Shown here: one piece after another, positions 38,178-46,778 of the stretch | Position numbering within the stretch: position 1 is the stretch's first letter | How the letters are laid out: each line of letters starts with the position of its first letter | Source of the DNA: CAISIP01 sp039934375 | GTDB lineage: Bacteria; Pseudomonadota; Gammaproteobacteria; Burkholderiales; Burkholderiaceae_C | NCBI GenBank assembly: GCA_039934375.1 | Contig: JBDTMH010000001.1 | Coordinates: 15,714-79,713, forward strand | DNA: 64,000 bases | Reading direction: 5' to 3' | Program-made: the position numbers and the translations under genes | The notes under the pieces: model-generated | Told to the model about the DNA's origin: nothing | Database searches by the model: none | The model's input: only the letters and a program-made list of their open reading frames with translations

Positions 38178-38229
38178 CCGCCGTCATTGTCTAGTCAGGT
38201 TCGGGCACAATCCCGGGCTTCCCCGATCC

Positions 38230-39639
38230 TTGTCAGAATCCACCGTGCGCCGTCTGAACACCCCCGCTGTCCGAACCGAAACCGCTGCCTTGTGGACGAT
38301 TGCATGGCCGATCCTGATCGGCCAGCTGGCGACGGTGGGCATGGGTGTGGTCGACGTGGCCATGGCCGGCCATGCGTCGGCGCAGGACCTGGCGGGGGTG
38401 TCGCTGGGCGTGTCGATCTGGCATCTGGCCATCATCACGCTGATGGGCGTGCTGATGGCGGTCAACCCCATCGTGTCGCAGCACGTGGGCGCCCGCAGTG
38501 TCGGCCAGGTTCCGCATGTGGTGCGCCAGGCCCTGTGGAACGGCCTGGGGTTGGGGCTGCTGGCCATGGCGGTCGTGAATCTGGCCGCGCTGGTGTTCAA
38601 CACCATGGACGTCGAGCCGCAGGTGCGCGCGGTGGCGCGCCAGTTCGTGCTGGTGATCAGCCTTGCGTTGCCACCGTTTTGTGCCTACCGCGTGCTTTAC
38701 GGCTACAGCGCCAGCCTGAACCAGACCAAGCCGATGATGCTGGTCGCCTTGCTGGCGCTGCTGCTCAATATCGTCATCAACTATGCGCTGGTGTTCGGCC
38801 ACTGGGGCTTTCCGCGCCTGGGCGGTGTGGGTTGCGCCTGGGCCACCTTGTTGTGTGTGTGGTTCGATCTGGTGGCGATGACCTGGTGGATACGGCGTGC
38901 GCCGGCCTACCACGAGACCCAGCCGCTGAGAAACTACGAGCCACCCGATGGGGCGCAGATCCGCGTGTTGCTGCGCATCGGCCTGCCGATCGGCGTGACC
39001 TATTTCGCCGAATCCAGCGCCTTCAGTCTGATCGCGTTGCTGGTGGCGGGCTTTGGCGCCGCGCAGGTGGCCGGGCACCAGATCGCGCTGAATTTCTCAT
39101 CACTGGTGTTCATGGTGCCGATGAGCCTGGGCCTGGCCTTGCTGACCCGGGTCGGCCAGGCACTGGGTGCGCAGGACATGCAGGCGGCACGCTTTCGCGC
39201 CTGGCATGGCGTGGGGCTGTCGTTTGTCGCAGCGCTGGTGTCCGCGCTGCTGATCTTGCTGTTCAACCAGCACATTGCAGACGCCTACACCAGCGACGAT
39301 GCGGTGGCGGCGGTGGCGGCACATCTGCTGCTGTTCGCGGCCCTGTTCCAACTGCCCGATGCGGTGCAGGTATCGACCAGCTGCGCGATCCGCGCCTACA
39401 AGGTCACGCGCCCGCCGATGATCATCCACATGACCGCGTTCTGGGGCATCTGTCTGCCGCTGGGCGTGTTGCTGGGCCTGGCGCCGGCCTGGCTGCCCTG
39501 GCACCCGGTCGATGCGATGGCGGCGCAGGGTTTCTGGATCGCGCTGGTTGTCGGCCTGTCCATTGCCGCGCTCGGCCTGGTTTGGCTGCTCGAGCGGCTG
39601 TCCTTGCAGTGGCTACGTGCCGCACCTGCGGCGCTCTGA
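38230..39639 (+). CDS. MATE-family efflux protein (NorM-like)
   Basis: The 469-residue protein has twelve predicted helices and the MATE signatures ATVGMGVVDVAMAGHAS near the N-terminus, NPIVSQHVGAR, and in the second half VAGHQIALNFSS. Sodium- or proton-driven drug export is expected. The start is a TTG at 38230 or a GTG at 38245; no ATG lies close. The frame is open further upstream to 38146, inside the cyclase gene, but that part is not family-like. Confidence 0.88.
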   Translation: MSESTVRRLNTPAVRTETAALWTIAWPILIGQLATVGMGVVDVAMAGHASAQDLAGVSLGVSIWHLAIITLMGVLMAVNPIVSQHVGARSVGQVPHVVRQALWNGLGLGLLAMAVVNLAALVFNTMDVEPQVRAVARQFVLVISLALPPFCAYRVLYGYSASLNQTKPMMLVALLALLLNIVINYALVFGHWGFPRLGGVGCAWATLLCVWFDLVAMTWWIRRAPAYHETQPLRNYEPPDGAQIRVLLRIGLPIGVTYFAESSAFSLIALLVAGFGAAQVAGHQIALNFSSLVFMVPMSLGLALLTRVGQALGAQDMQAARFRAWHGVGLSFVAALVSALLILLFNQHIADAYTSDDAVAAVAAHLLLFAALFQLPDAVQVSTSCAIRAYKVTRPPMIIHMTAFWGICLPLGVLLGLAPAWLPWHPVDAMAAQGFWIALVVGLSIAALGLVWLLERLSLQWLRAAPAAL

Positions 39640-39674
39640 CAGAATCGATTTTTGCCTACTTGCGGAGCATCGCG

Positions 39675-40802
39675 ATGACCGACGGTTTCACCACCCCCCC
39701 GTTCGACACCGTGCGCGCCGCTTTCGCGCGCAATCTGTCGGAGGGTCCTGAGCACGGTGGTGCGGTGGCGGTCTGGCTCGACGGCCAGCCGGTGGTCGAC
39801 CTGTGGGGCGGCACCCGCGACCTGGCGCGTTCGCTGCCTTGGCAGCGCGACACCCTGGTCAACGTCTGGTCGGCTGGCAAGGGCGTGGTGGCGCTGGCTG
39901 TGGCGATGCTGGTCGAGCGCGGCCAGCTCGACTACCGGGCGCCGGTCGCGCGCTACTGGCCGGAGTTTGCCGCCAACGGCAAGCAGCACATCACGGTCGA
40001 CCAGGTAATGTCGCACCAGGCCGGACTTGACGGTTTGGCCGTGGCGTTGTCCGACGCCGACCGCTACGATTGGGACGCCCACGTGACGGCGCTGGCCGCC
40101 ATGGCGCCGAACTGGCCTCCCGGCAGCGTCTGCGTGTACCACCCGATGACCTATGGTTTTCTGGCCGGCGAGCTGTTGCGGCGCGTCGATGGCCGCAGCA
40201 TCGGGCGTTTCGTGGCCGACGAGATTGCCGGCCCGCTGGACATGGCATTCTGGTTCGGCCTGCCGCAGCAGCAGGACCATCGGGTGGCCGAGTTGTCGGC
40301 CGACGACAAGGCCTATGACTGGGTACGCCAGGGAGAGGCCAGTGCTTACCCGGCAGCGTACCGGCACCGGCGCCTGTCGGCAACCGCGCCGAACGAGAGG
40401 GCCTGGCGCGCAGCGGAAATGCCGGCCGGCAACGGGCAGGGTGATGCCCGTTCGCTGGCGCACATGTACGGAGTGCTGGCCCATGGCGGTGTCGTTGACG
40501 GCAGGGTGTTGATCTCGCCCCAGGGACTGGCCGGGGCCGTCGCCGAACGTTTCAACGGAAAGGATGCCAGCTCGGGTGCCGACACGGTGTTCGGTGCTGG
40601 TTTTCGGCTGGGTGCCATTGGTTACGGGCCCCACATAAGCGCCGGCAATTTCGGCCACACCGGCTGGGGCGGCTCGGTCGCCTTTGCCGATCCGGCGCGC
40701 CGGCTCGGTTTCGCCTACGTCACCAACCGGCTGCTGGGTTTCGACGACGGAGTCGACCCCAGACGCCGTCGTTTGCTGGACGCCGTATACGCGGCGCTGT
40801 AG
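39675..40802 (+). CDS. Serine hydrolase of the beta-lactamase/EstB family
   Basis: The 375-residue protein has the class C beta-lactamase-type SxxK motif as SAGK (S66, K69), a YHPMTYG motif supplying the catalytic tyrosine, and HTGWGG in place of KTG. This set fits EstB-like esterases and other serine hydrolases rather than true beta-lactamases. No signal peptide is seen, so it is probably cytoplasmic. GGAG lies 8 nt before the ATG. It follows the MATE gene by 35 nt on the same strand. Confidence 0.85.
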   Translation: MTDGFTTPPFDTVRAAFARNLSEGPEHGGAVAVWLDGQPVVDLWGGTRDLARSLPWQRDTLVNVWSAGKGVVALAVAMLVERGQLDYRAPVARYWPEFAANGKQHITVDQVMSHQAGLDGLAVALSDADRYDWDAHVTALAAMAPNWPPGSVCVYHPMTYGFLAGELLRRVDGRSIGRFVADEIAGPLDMAFWFGLPQQQDHRVAELSADDKAYDWVRQGEASAYPAAYRHRRLSATAPNERAWRAAEMPAGNGQGDARSLAHMYGVLAHGGVVDGRVLISPQGLAGAVAERFNGKDASSGADTVFGAGFRLGAIGYGPHISAGNFGHTGWGGSVAFADPARRLGFAYVTNRLLGFDDGVDPRRRRLLDAVYAAL

Positions 40803-40824
40803 CGGGCGGGTGGCCGCAGCGTTC

Positions 40825-41298
<474 letters not shown>

Positions 41299-41345
41299 GG
41301 CCGGTAGCGCGCGTTCTGTGGTGGATCAGTCGGGCGGCGGGTTGC

Positions 41346-42230
41346 TCAGGCCTTTGCGGCCAACTTGTCCGCAGTCTTGCTGTCGAAGTCGCTGGCGTCA
41401 TGGCGCTCATGCAGCTGGCTCGAGGGCTCGCCGAAGGTCCGGTTCACCATACGTCCGCGCTTGACCGCCGGGCGTGCCGCAATCTGGTTGGCCCAGCGTT
41501 GCACATTCTTGTATTGCTGCACCTGCAGGAACTCACCGGCGCTGTACAGCAGGCCCTTGGCCAGGGCGCCGTACCAAGGCCAGACCGCGATGTCGGCAAT
41601 GGTGTAGTCGCTGCCGCCCAGGTATTCGGACTGCGCCAGCCGTTTGTCCAGCACGTCGAGCTCGCGCTTGACTTCCATTGCGAAACGGTTGATTGGGTAT
41701 TCCATCTTGCTTGGCGCATAGGCGTAGAAGTGGCCAAAGCCGCCGCCCAGATACGGCGCACTGCCCATCTGCCAGAACAGCCACGACAGGCATTCAGCCC
41801 GCGCGGCCCGTGCCGTCGGCAAAAAGGCGTTGCCGAACTTCTCGGCCAGGTATTGCAGGATGGCACCGGACTCGAACACCCGCACGGGTGTCGGCTGTTC
41901 GCTGTGATCCATCAGAGCCGGAATCTTGGAGTTCGGATTGACGCCGACAAAGCCGCTGCCGAACTGGTCGCCGTCGACGATCTTGATCAGCCAGGCGTCG
42001 TATTCGGCACCGGTGTGGCCTAGCGCCAGCAACTCCTCCAGCATCACGGTGACCTTGACACCATTGGGTGTCGCCAGCGAATACAGCTGCATCGGATGTT
42101 TGCCCACCGGCAACGCCTTCTCATGTGTCGGGCCGGCGATCGGGCGGTTGATCCTGGCGAACTTGCCGCCGCTTTCCTTGTCCCAGGTCCAGATGGCGGG
42201 TGGGGTGTATTCGTCGGTCGATGGGGTCAT
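41346..42230 (-). CDS. yghU: YghU-type glutathione S-transferase (disulfide-bond oxidoreductase)
   Basis: The 294-residue protein matches the nu-class GST YghU, which binds two glutathiones and reduces disulfides. Motifs include PPAIWTWDKESGGKFA, RPIAGPTHEKALPVGKHP, the thioredoxin-fold stretch YSLATPNGVKVTVMLEEL, and NPNSKIPALMDHS. The C-terminal helical domain has GSAPYLGGGFGHFYAYAP. It depends on glutathione, which gshA and gshB in this window supply. The ATG at 42230 starts MTPSTDEYTPPAI. Confidence 0.9.
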   Translation of the reverse strand: MTPSTDEYTPPAIWTWDKESGGKFARINRPIAGPTHEKALPVGKHPMQLYSLATPNGVKVTVMLEELLALGHTGAEYDAWLIKIVDGDQFGSGFVGVNPNSKIPALMDHSEQPTPVRVFESGAILQYLAEKFGNAFLPTARAARAECLSWLFWQMGSAPYLGGGFGHFYAYAPSKMEYPINRFAMEVKRELDVLDKRLAQSEYLGGSDYTIADIAVWPWYGALAKGLLYSAGEFLQVQQYKNVQRWANQIAARPAVKRGRMVNRTFGEPSSQLHERHDASDFDSKTADKLAAKA

Positions 42231-42556
42231 GCGGGAGGAACTCCAGGGGTCGGTGGCGCGTGTCGCAATGGGGCGCCGGAAGGTGTGTTTACGACTTTAA
42301 TGGATTTGGGGTGACCAGCGTTGCGGTACGGACATGGGCGGCTCATCAAGGGCAACGCGTTGTGGTCGGGGCCATTACCGCGGCAGTACAAAAGGAAATT
42401 ACCGACGCATATCGCGTCGTGATTCACGAGATCTTGGCGAATTCAGGCCAATGAAATCTGGCGTTTCAGCCAAGGGGGTGACTGCGAGGGCCTGACGCTG
42501 CCGCAGTCCCGGGCGAGCTTGTTGATGCGCCGGCACGCGAGTGCGGCGAGGTCAGC
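42231..42556. other. Gene-poor stretch after yghU
   Basis: About 325 nt without a supported gene. A plus-strand open frame (42200-42454) ends TAAVQKEITDAYRVVIHEILANSG, which reads like protein, but it begins inside yghU antisense and has no clear start or ribosome site. It could be the relic of a lost gene. The yghU promoter presumably lies in the left part. Confidence 0.4.
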
Positions 42557-42700
42557 TCATTTGCTCCGGAGAATGTGATAGCCGATCAGTGCAAAGCCGA
42601 TGCCGGTGACTGCCGGCGGGAGGCCTTGAATGACCCACGCAAGAACGAGCATCACAAATGACAAGATAAAAAGCAGGTAGGCGACAGTCTTGTTGCTCAC
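42557..42700 (-). CDS. Small membrane protein, 47 residues
   Basis: A GTG at 42700 is preceded by AAAGGA with suitable spacing and encodes SNKTVAYLLFILSFVMLVLA plus a second hydrophobic stretch, giving two membrane helices in a hairpin. The frame stays open upstream to 42868, but that part is polar and shows no coding character. Function is unknown. It lies between yghU and a Crp/Fnr-type regulator. Confidence 0.55.
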   Translation of the reverse strand: MSNKTVAYLLFILSFVMLVLAWVIQGLPPAVTGIGFALIGYHILRSK

Positions 42701-42921
42701 GTGGTCCTTTCGAAGCACACTCAACTCAGAGGTTTTACACAGCCCCAGCAAAGGCGCCTCGCCCGATGATACTGCCGGCGCAGCGAGTTTCCCTCGGCGG
42801 GTGGCAATTCGAGGGCATGTCAGAAGTTCGTTCGGTATCGCACGGACTGGCGGGCCTCGTGGCCTCATACTCGGACTGAAGTCTATTCAGTTGTCGCAAC
42901 GTCAATTCCGAAGCTAGGCTC

Positions 42922-43722
42922 ATGACAAAGGCCAGGATGACAGCTTCCACCATCAAACAGTTCGACGGTTCAGCCCCGCAATCCGCCCATCACGGACCGG
43001 TCGTTGCGAGTTCGCACGAAACGAAGCTCAATCGGCTTTTGGCGGCGCTACCGGATGCGGAACTGAAGCGTTGGCTGCCGCACCTTGAGCTGGTCGAATT
43101 GCCTCTGGGTCGCGTGCTTTATGAGTCTGGAAGAACCGAAAGCCATGTTTTCTTTCCAACCTCTGCCATCGTTTCCCTGTTGTATGTCATGGAGAATGGC
43201 GACTCCGCCGAGATTGCCGTCGTGGGTAACGAAGGCCTCGTGGGCATTTCGCTTTTCATGGGTGGCAATTCGACACCCAGCCGGGCCGTCGTGCAAAGTG
43301 GCGGCAACGGATATCGGTTGGGCGCCGAACTGATGAAAGAAGAATTTTCGCGCGGCGGGCCGGCAATGCATTTGCTGCTGCGTTACACGCAAGCACTTAT
43401 CACCCAAATGTCACAAACCGCGGTCTGCAACCGACACCATTCCCTGGACCAGCAATTGTGTCGCTGGCTCTTGCTGAGTCTGGACCGTCTTCCAGGCAAT
43501 GAACTGGTGATGACGCAGGAGTTGATTGCGAACATGCTCGGCGTGCGGCGCGAGGGAGTCACCGAGGCGGCGCTGAAGGTGCAAAAGGCCGGTTTGATCA
43601 GCTACACGCGTGGCCGCATCAAGGTACTGGACCGCGCAGGACTGGAGAAGCGCTCCTGCGAGTGTTACGAAGTGGTCAAGAAGGAATACGATCGACTGCT
43701 GCCCATGCAGATGGAATCATAG
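42922..43722 (+). CDS. Crp/Fnr-family transcriptional regulator
   Basis: The 266-residue protein has a cyclic-nucleotide-binding-type beta-roll (about residues 50-165) and a C-terminal winged helix-turn-helix (about 195-240) with MTQELIANMLGVRREGVTEAA. It lacks the N-terminal cysteine cluster of Fnr. The RxS cAMP contact of Crp is not evident, so the signal is unknown. It lies 87 nt before the DMT carrier on the same strand and may control it. Starts at ATG 42922 or ATG 42937 are both possible. Confidence 0.85.
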   Translation: MTKARMTASTIKQFDGSAPQSAHHGPVVASSHETKLNRLLAALPDAELKRWLPHLELVELPLGRVLYESGRTESHVFFPTSAIVSLLYVMENGDSAEIAVVGNEGLVGISLFMGGNSTPSRAVVQSGGNGYRLGAELMKEEFSRGGPAMHLLLRYTQALITQMSQTAVCNRHHSLDQQLCRWLLLSLDRLPGNELVMTQELIANMLGVRREGVTEAALKVQKAGLISYTRGRIKVLDRAGLEKRSCECYEVVKKEYDRLLPMQMES

Positions 43723-43809
43723 GTCGACCTGCGTTCGGCGCCTGCAAACCCCGGGGCAGTTCCAGGACAGCCGTCTTCTCAAACTCTCGACCAAATTCAG
43801 GAAGCAACC

Positions 43810-44862
43810 GTGCGCTTGCATCCAACAACTCCGGCGTTGCGGGGCGGCCTGCTGGCACTTTTGTCGGCCGGGCTGTTCGGACTCAGCACGCCCTTGGTTC
43901 AGCTCTTTGGACACGGCCTTGGCCCGTTCACCACAGCGGCGCTTTTGTATGTTGGCGCGGCGCTGGTTGCAATGCTCTTGCGTCAACCGCCGGAACGCGA
44001 GGCACGCGTTCGACGTGCGGACCTGACACGTCTGCTCGCCATGGCGGGCTTTGGCGCCGTGCTCGGGCCAGTTGCGCTGGCATGGGGATTGCAGCGAACG
44101 AGTGGTTCGAGCGCATCACTGATGTTGACGCTCGAAGCCTTGTTCACAGTGGTGCTTGCCTGGAAGCTCTATGGCGAGACCATGGACAGGCGTGTCGGGG
44201 CTGCGATGCTGCTGCTGCTGGCCGGTGGCGCAGCGCTGGTGCTGGAGCAGGGATTGGCCGGCAACACTCAACTACTGGGTTTGCTGGCGGTGTTGGTCGC
44301 GACCGCAGCCTGGGGTGTGGACAACGCGCTTTCCCGCGGTGTTGCCGAGCGCGACCCCGGACAGGTGGTGCTGGTCAAGGCCGCTCTGGGAGCTATGGCC
44401 ACACTCACTCTGGCGGTGGTGGCTGGCGAGCCGATGCCGGGAATCATGGCCGCTGGCGCGTTGCTGGTCGTGGGCGCAAGCGGCTACGGACTGAGTCTTC
44501 GCCTGTACCTGCTGGCACAGCGGGAGTTTGGCGCTGGTCGCACCGGTTCCGTCTTCGCCTTCGCGCCGTTTATCGGTGCGTTGGGGGCGCTTGCCCTCGG
44601 CGATCGATCATCCACCTGGATGATGGCCGTCGGTGGCTTACTCATGGTGATTGGCGTCATATTGCATCTTTCGGAGTCGCATGCCCACGTCCACAACCAC
44701 GAGGCGTTGGAACATGAACATGCCCACACCCATAACGACGGCCATCACCTGCACACACATGACACCATGCCAGCGGGCAAACACAGCCACCGGCATCGCC
44801 ATGAGCCGATCCGGCACTCCCACCCCCACGTGCCGGACGCCCATCACCTGCATTCGCACTGA
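43810..44862 (+). CDS. EamA/DMT-type transporter with His-rich C-terminal tail
   Basis: The 350-residue protein has ten hydrophobic segments arranged as two EamA repeats (GLFGLSTPLVQLFG; GVDNALSRGVAERDP). A C-terminal tail from about residue 290 contains roughly 23 histidines in 60 residues, many as HxH (HAHVHNH, HEHAHTH, HSHRHRH). Such tails bind Zn, Ni, Co or Cu in metal transporters, but EamA carriers usually move organic metabolites. It starts at GTG 43810. Neighbours are a Crp/Fnr regulator and chrA. Metal efflux or a metal-gated carrier is inferred. Confidence 0.8.
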   Translation: MRLHPTTPALRGGLLALLSAGLFGLSTPLVQLFGHGLGPFTTAALLYVGAALVAMLLRQPPEREARVRRADLTRLLAMAGFGAVLGPVALAWGLQRTSGSSASLMLTLEALFTVVLAWKLYGETMDRRVGAAMLLLLAGGAALVLEQGLAGNTQLLGLLAVLVATAAWGVDNALSRGVAERDPGQVVLVKAALGAMATLTLAVVAGEPMPGIMAAGALLVVGASGYGLSLRLYLLAQREFGAGRTGSVFAFAPFIGALGALALGDRSSTWMMAVGGLLMVIGVILHLSESHAHVHNHEALEHEHAHTHNDGHHLHTHDTMPAGKHSHRHRHEPIRHSHPHVPDAHHLHSH

Positions 44863-45028
44863 ACCGACAAACGGCTGCTCGCGGCAATCTATTCGAATGG
44901 CCGATCCTGGCGGTTGTGAAAACCTTTTCATCGTGGTCGATGCATGCCCGTCAAAATAACCCCCATTGCGGCTGTACGCTCCGTCCCGAATGGGGACCTA
45001 TGCATTTGTGGTCAGCCAGGCTAGGGCC

Positions 45029-46282
45029 TCAGTTGGCCAACAGCCATCCTGCGACGGCGGAAAACAAGACGACCACTACGGGGGAAAGACGTGCATGGAC
45101 CAGCAACCCGAAGGCTGCCAAAGCAAGTCCGAAATCGGCTCTTGAGTGGATGGCACTGGTCCACACCGGGTCGTAGAGGGCGGCCAGCAACACTCCGACG
45201 ACCGCCGCGTTGACCCCCGCCATGGCGCGTTGGACCGCATCGCGCCGGCGCAAGGTTTCCCAGTATGGAAGCGCGCCGACCACCAGCAGGAAGGCGGGGA
45301 CGAAGATGGCCAAAAGCAACGCGAGTCCGCCAGTCCAGCCACCGAACGGGCTGTGCATGACGGCACCCAGGTAGGCCGCGAACGTGAACAACGGGCCCGG
45401 CACTGCTTGGGCCGCACCGTATCCGGCAAGGAAGACATCGTTGGAAACCAGGCCATCGGGAACGACGCCGGCCTGCAGCAGCGGAAGCACCACATGCCCG
45501 CCGCCAAATACCAAGGCGCCGGCATGGTAGAACTTGGCAATGACAGACAGCGCCGGCGAGTGCACCGCGTCGCCCAGAAGAGGTAACACCACCAGCAACA
45601 CCATGAACAGGCCCAGGAGAACGGCTCCGGTCGCCTTGCTCACCCCATAGTCGCGGTGTTGTGCTGCGGGAAGATGGCCAAGCTTGAGCATCCAGCGACC
45701 CACGATGCCTCCCACCACGATGGCTGCAATTTGCCCTGCCGCCGTAGGTACCGCAAGCACCGATAGGGCGGCGGCAATGGCAACGCCGGCGCGCAGCCTG
45801 TCAGGACACAGTGATTTGGCCATGCCCCATACCGCTTGCGCGACAACGGCGACCGCAGCCACTTTCAGGCCGTGGACCGCGCCCGATTGCGCTAGCGCCG
45901 TCCATCGAGTGACACCGGCCGCGAACAAGATCAGTGCCAGGGCCGAGGGGAGCGTGAATCCCACCCATGCGGCCAGCGCTCCGGCCCAACCGGCACGGCC
46001 CAATCCGAGCGCAATGCCCACCTGGCTGCTCGCGGGACCCGGCAAGAACTGGCACAGCGCGACCAAGTCCGAATAGCTCTTGTCGTCAAGCCAGCCGCGG
46101 CGCACAACGAACTCCGCACGGAAGTAACCGAGGTGGGCCACCGGTCCGCCAAAGGACGTCAGGCCAAGCCTGAGAAAAGCGAGGAAGACCTCGAGCACCG
46201 TGCCGCTTGCGCGGCTGGCGCCAACCCCATCAGCGACGGTTTGTGCGGCGGATTCAGGCTCGGGTCGCTGCGACGGGTTCAT
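45029..46282 (-). CDS. chrA: ChrA, chromate transporter
   Basis: The 417-residue protein has the two-domain CHR architecture. The first half has FLRLGLTSFGGPVAHLGYF and CQFLPGPASSQVGIALG; the second repeats the pattern with YHAGALVFGGGHVVLPLL and QAVPGPLFTFAAYLG. CHR proteins export chromate and give resistance. No chrB or chrF regulator is adjacent. It is convergent with the His-tailed carrier, 166 nt apart with no gene between. Confidence 0.92.
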   Translation of the reverse strand: MNPSQRPEPESAAQTVADGVGASRASGTVLEVFLAFLRLGLTSFGGPVAHLGYFRAEFVVRRGWLDDKSYSDLVALCQFLPGPASSQVGIALGLGRAGWAGALAAWVGFTLPSALALILFAAGVTRWTALAQSGAVHGLKVAAVAVVAQAVWGMAKSLCPDRLRAGVAIAAALSVLAVPTAAGQIAAIVVGGIVGRWMLKLGHLPAAQHRDYGVSKATGAVLLGLFMVLLVVLPLLGDAVHSPALSVIAKFYHAGALVFGGGHVVLPLLQAGVVPDGLVSNDVFLAGYGAAQAVPGPLFTFAAYLGAVMHSPFGGWTGGLALLLAIFVPAFLLVVGALPYWETLRRRDAVQRAMAGVNAAVVGVLLAALYDPVWTSAIHSRADFGLALAAFGLLVHARLSPVVVVLFSAVAGWLLAN

Positions 46283-46410
46283 GGGTCAAGACTTCTCCGA
46301 CATGCGCTGCGAAAAGCAGGACGCGCACTCAGGCAAACGCCACAAAGATGGCTCAGACATTATCTGTCATCGATTTTGAAGGAGGCATCGTCGATATGGA
46401 AGGTGGGCGC

Positions 46411-46480
46411 CCCTTGCCTCGGACTCAATGGGGGTTCGACGTTCAAGCACACCGAGGCCTTCTCGTTCCAGGTTGCGACC
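46411..46480 (+). pseudogene. Fragment of a PhnB-like VOC gene upstream of kdp
   Basis: A 70-nt stretch in one frame encodes PCLGLNGGSTFKHTEAFSFQ and continues VAT. It is nearly identical at protein level to the centre of the intact VOC gene at 54908-55387 (PCLGLNGGPGFKHTEAFSFQ). Flanking sequence on both sides does not continue the family, so this is a remnant. It lies in the 305-nt gap between chrA and the kdp operon. The rest of that gap holds no other supported gene, apart from the expected kdp promoter, which was not recognised. Confidence 0.7.
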
Positions 46481-46587
46481 AACTGCGCAACGCGCTCTTG
46501 ATGCGATCTTGATGTCCAGCGTTCGAATCTTTTCACGACCTTGAGGCTCCGAGTCCGATCATCAAATCCTTGTGAAAAGGAGATTGC

Positions 46588-46689
46588 ATGGACCTGTTCT
46601 ATCTCATCGCGGCCGGCCTGCTGTGGTTGGCCGTGTTCGGCCTCGCACTCGCGTGCGAACGGCTTCAAACCGCCAAGGTGAAGCCATGA
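46588..46689 (+). CDS. 33-aa single-helix peptide preceding kdpF
   Basis: An ATG at 46588 follows AAAAGGAG with good spacing and encodes a peptide with one membrane helix (LFYLIAAGLLWLAVFGLALA) and the end CERLQTAKVKP. Its stop overlaps the kdpF start as ATGA. The start signal and coupling argue that it is translated. It is similar in style to KdpF but distinct. A role in stabilising the Kdp complex is plausible but unproven. Confidence 0.65.
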   Translation: MDLFYLIAAGLLWLAVFGLALACERLQTAKVKP

Positions 46690-46778
46690 CGCCGTGGGAA
46701 TTTGGCGCGGGGTTGCTCGCCCTCGGGTTGCTGGTCTACTTGGTCGCCGTGCTGTTGCATCCGGAGGACTTCTCATGA
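46686..46778 (+). CDS. kdpF: KdpF, small stabilising subunit of the Kdp ATPase
   Basis: The 30-residue peptide has one membrane helix (GLLALGLLVYLVAVLLHPEDF), with the typical KdpF ending L.P..F. KdpF stabilises the KdpABC complex. The start overlaps the upstream peptide gene and the stop overlaps the kdpA start (ATGA at 46775-46778). Confidence 0.85.
   Translation: MTPWEFGAGLLALGLLVYLVAVLLHPEDFS

Noticed and set aside
38187..39674. In-frame extension of the serine hydrolase through the MATE gene
   Set aside because: The region is the coding strand of the MATE gene in another frame; a good ribosome site precedes ATG 39675.
42200..42454. 84-codon plus-strand frame with a protein-like end
   Set aside because: No ribosome site, starts antisense inside yghU and no family was recognised. 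Treated as a possible relic only.
44916..45176. 86-codon plus-strand frame between the His-tailed carrier and chrA
   Set aside because: Its second half is antisense to chrA and the first half has no family character or ribosome site.
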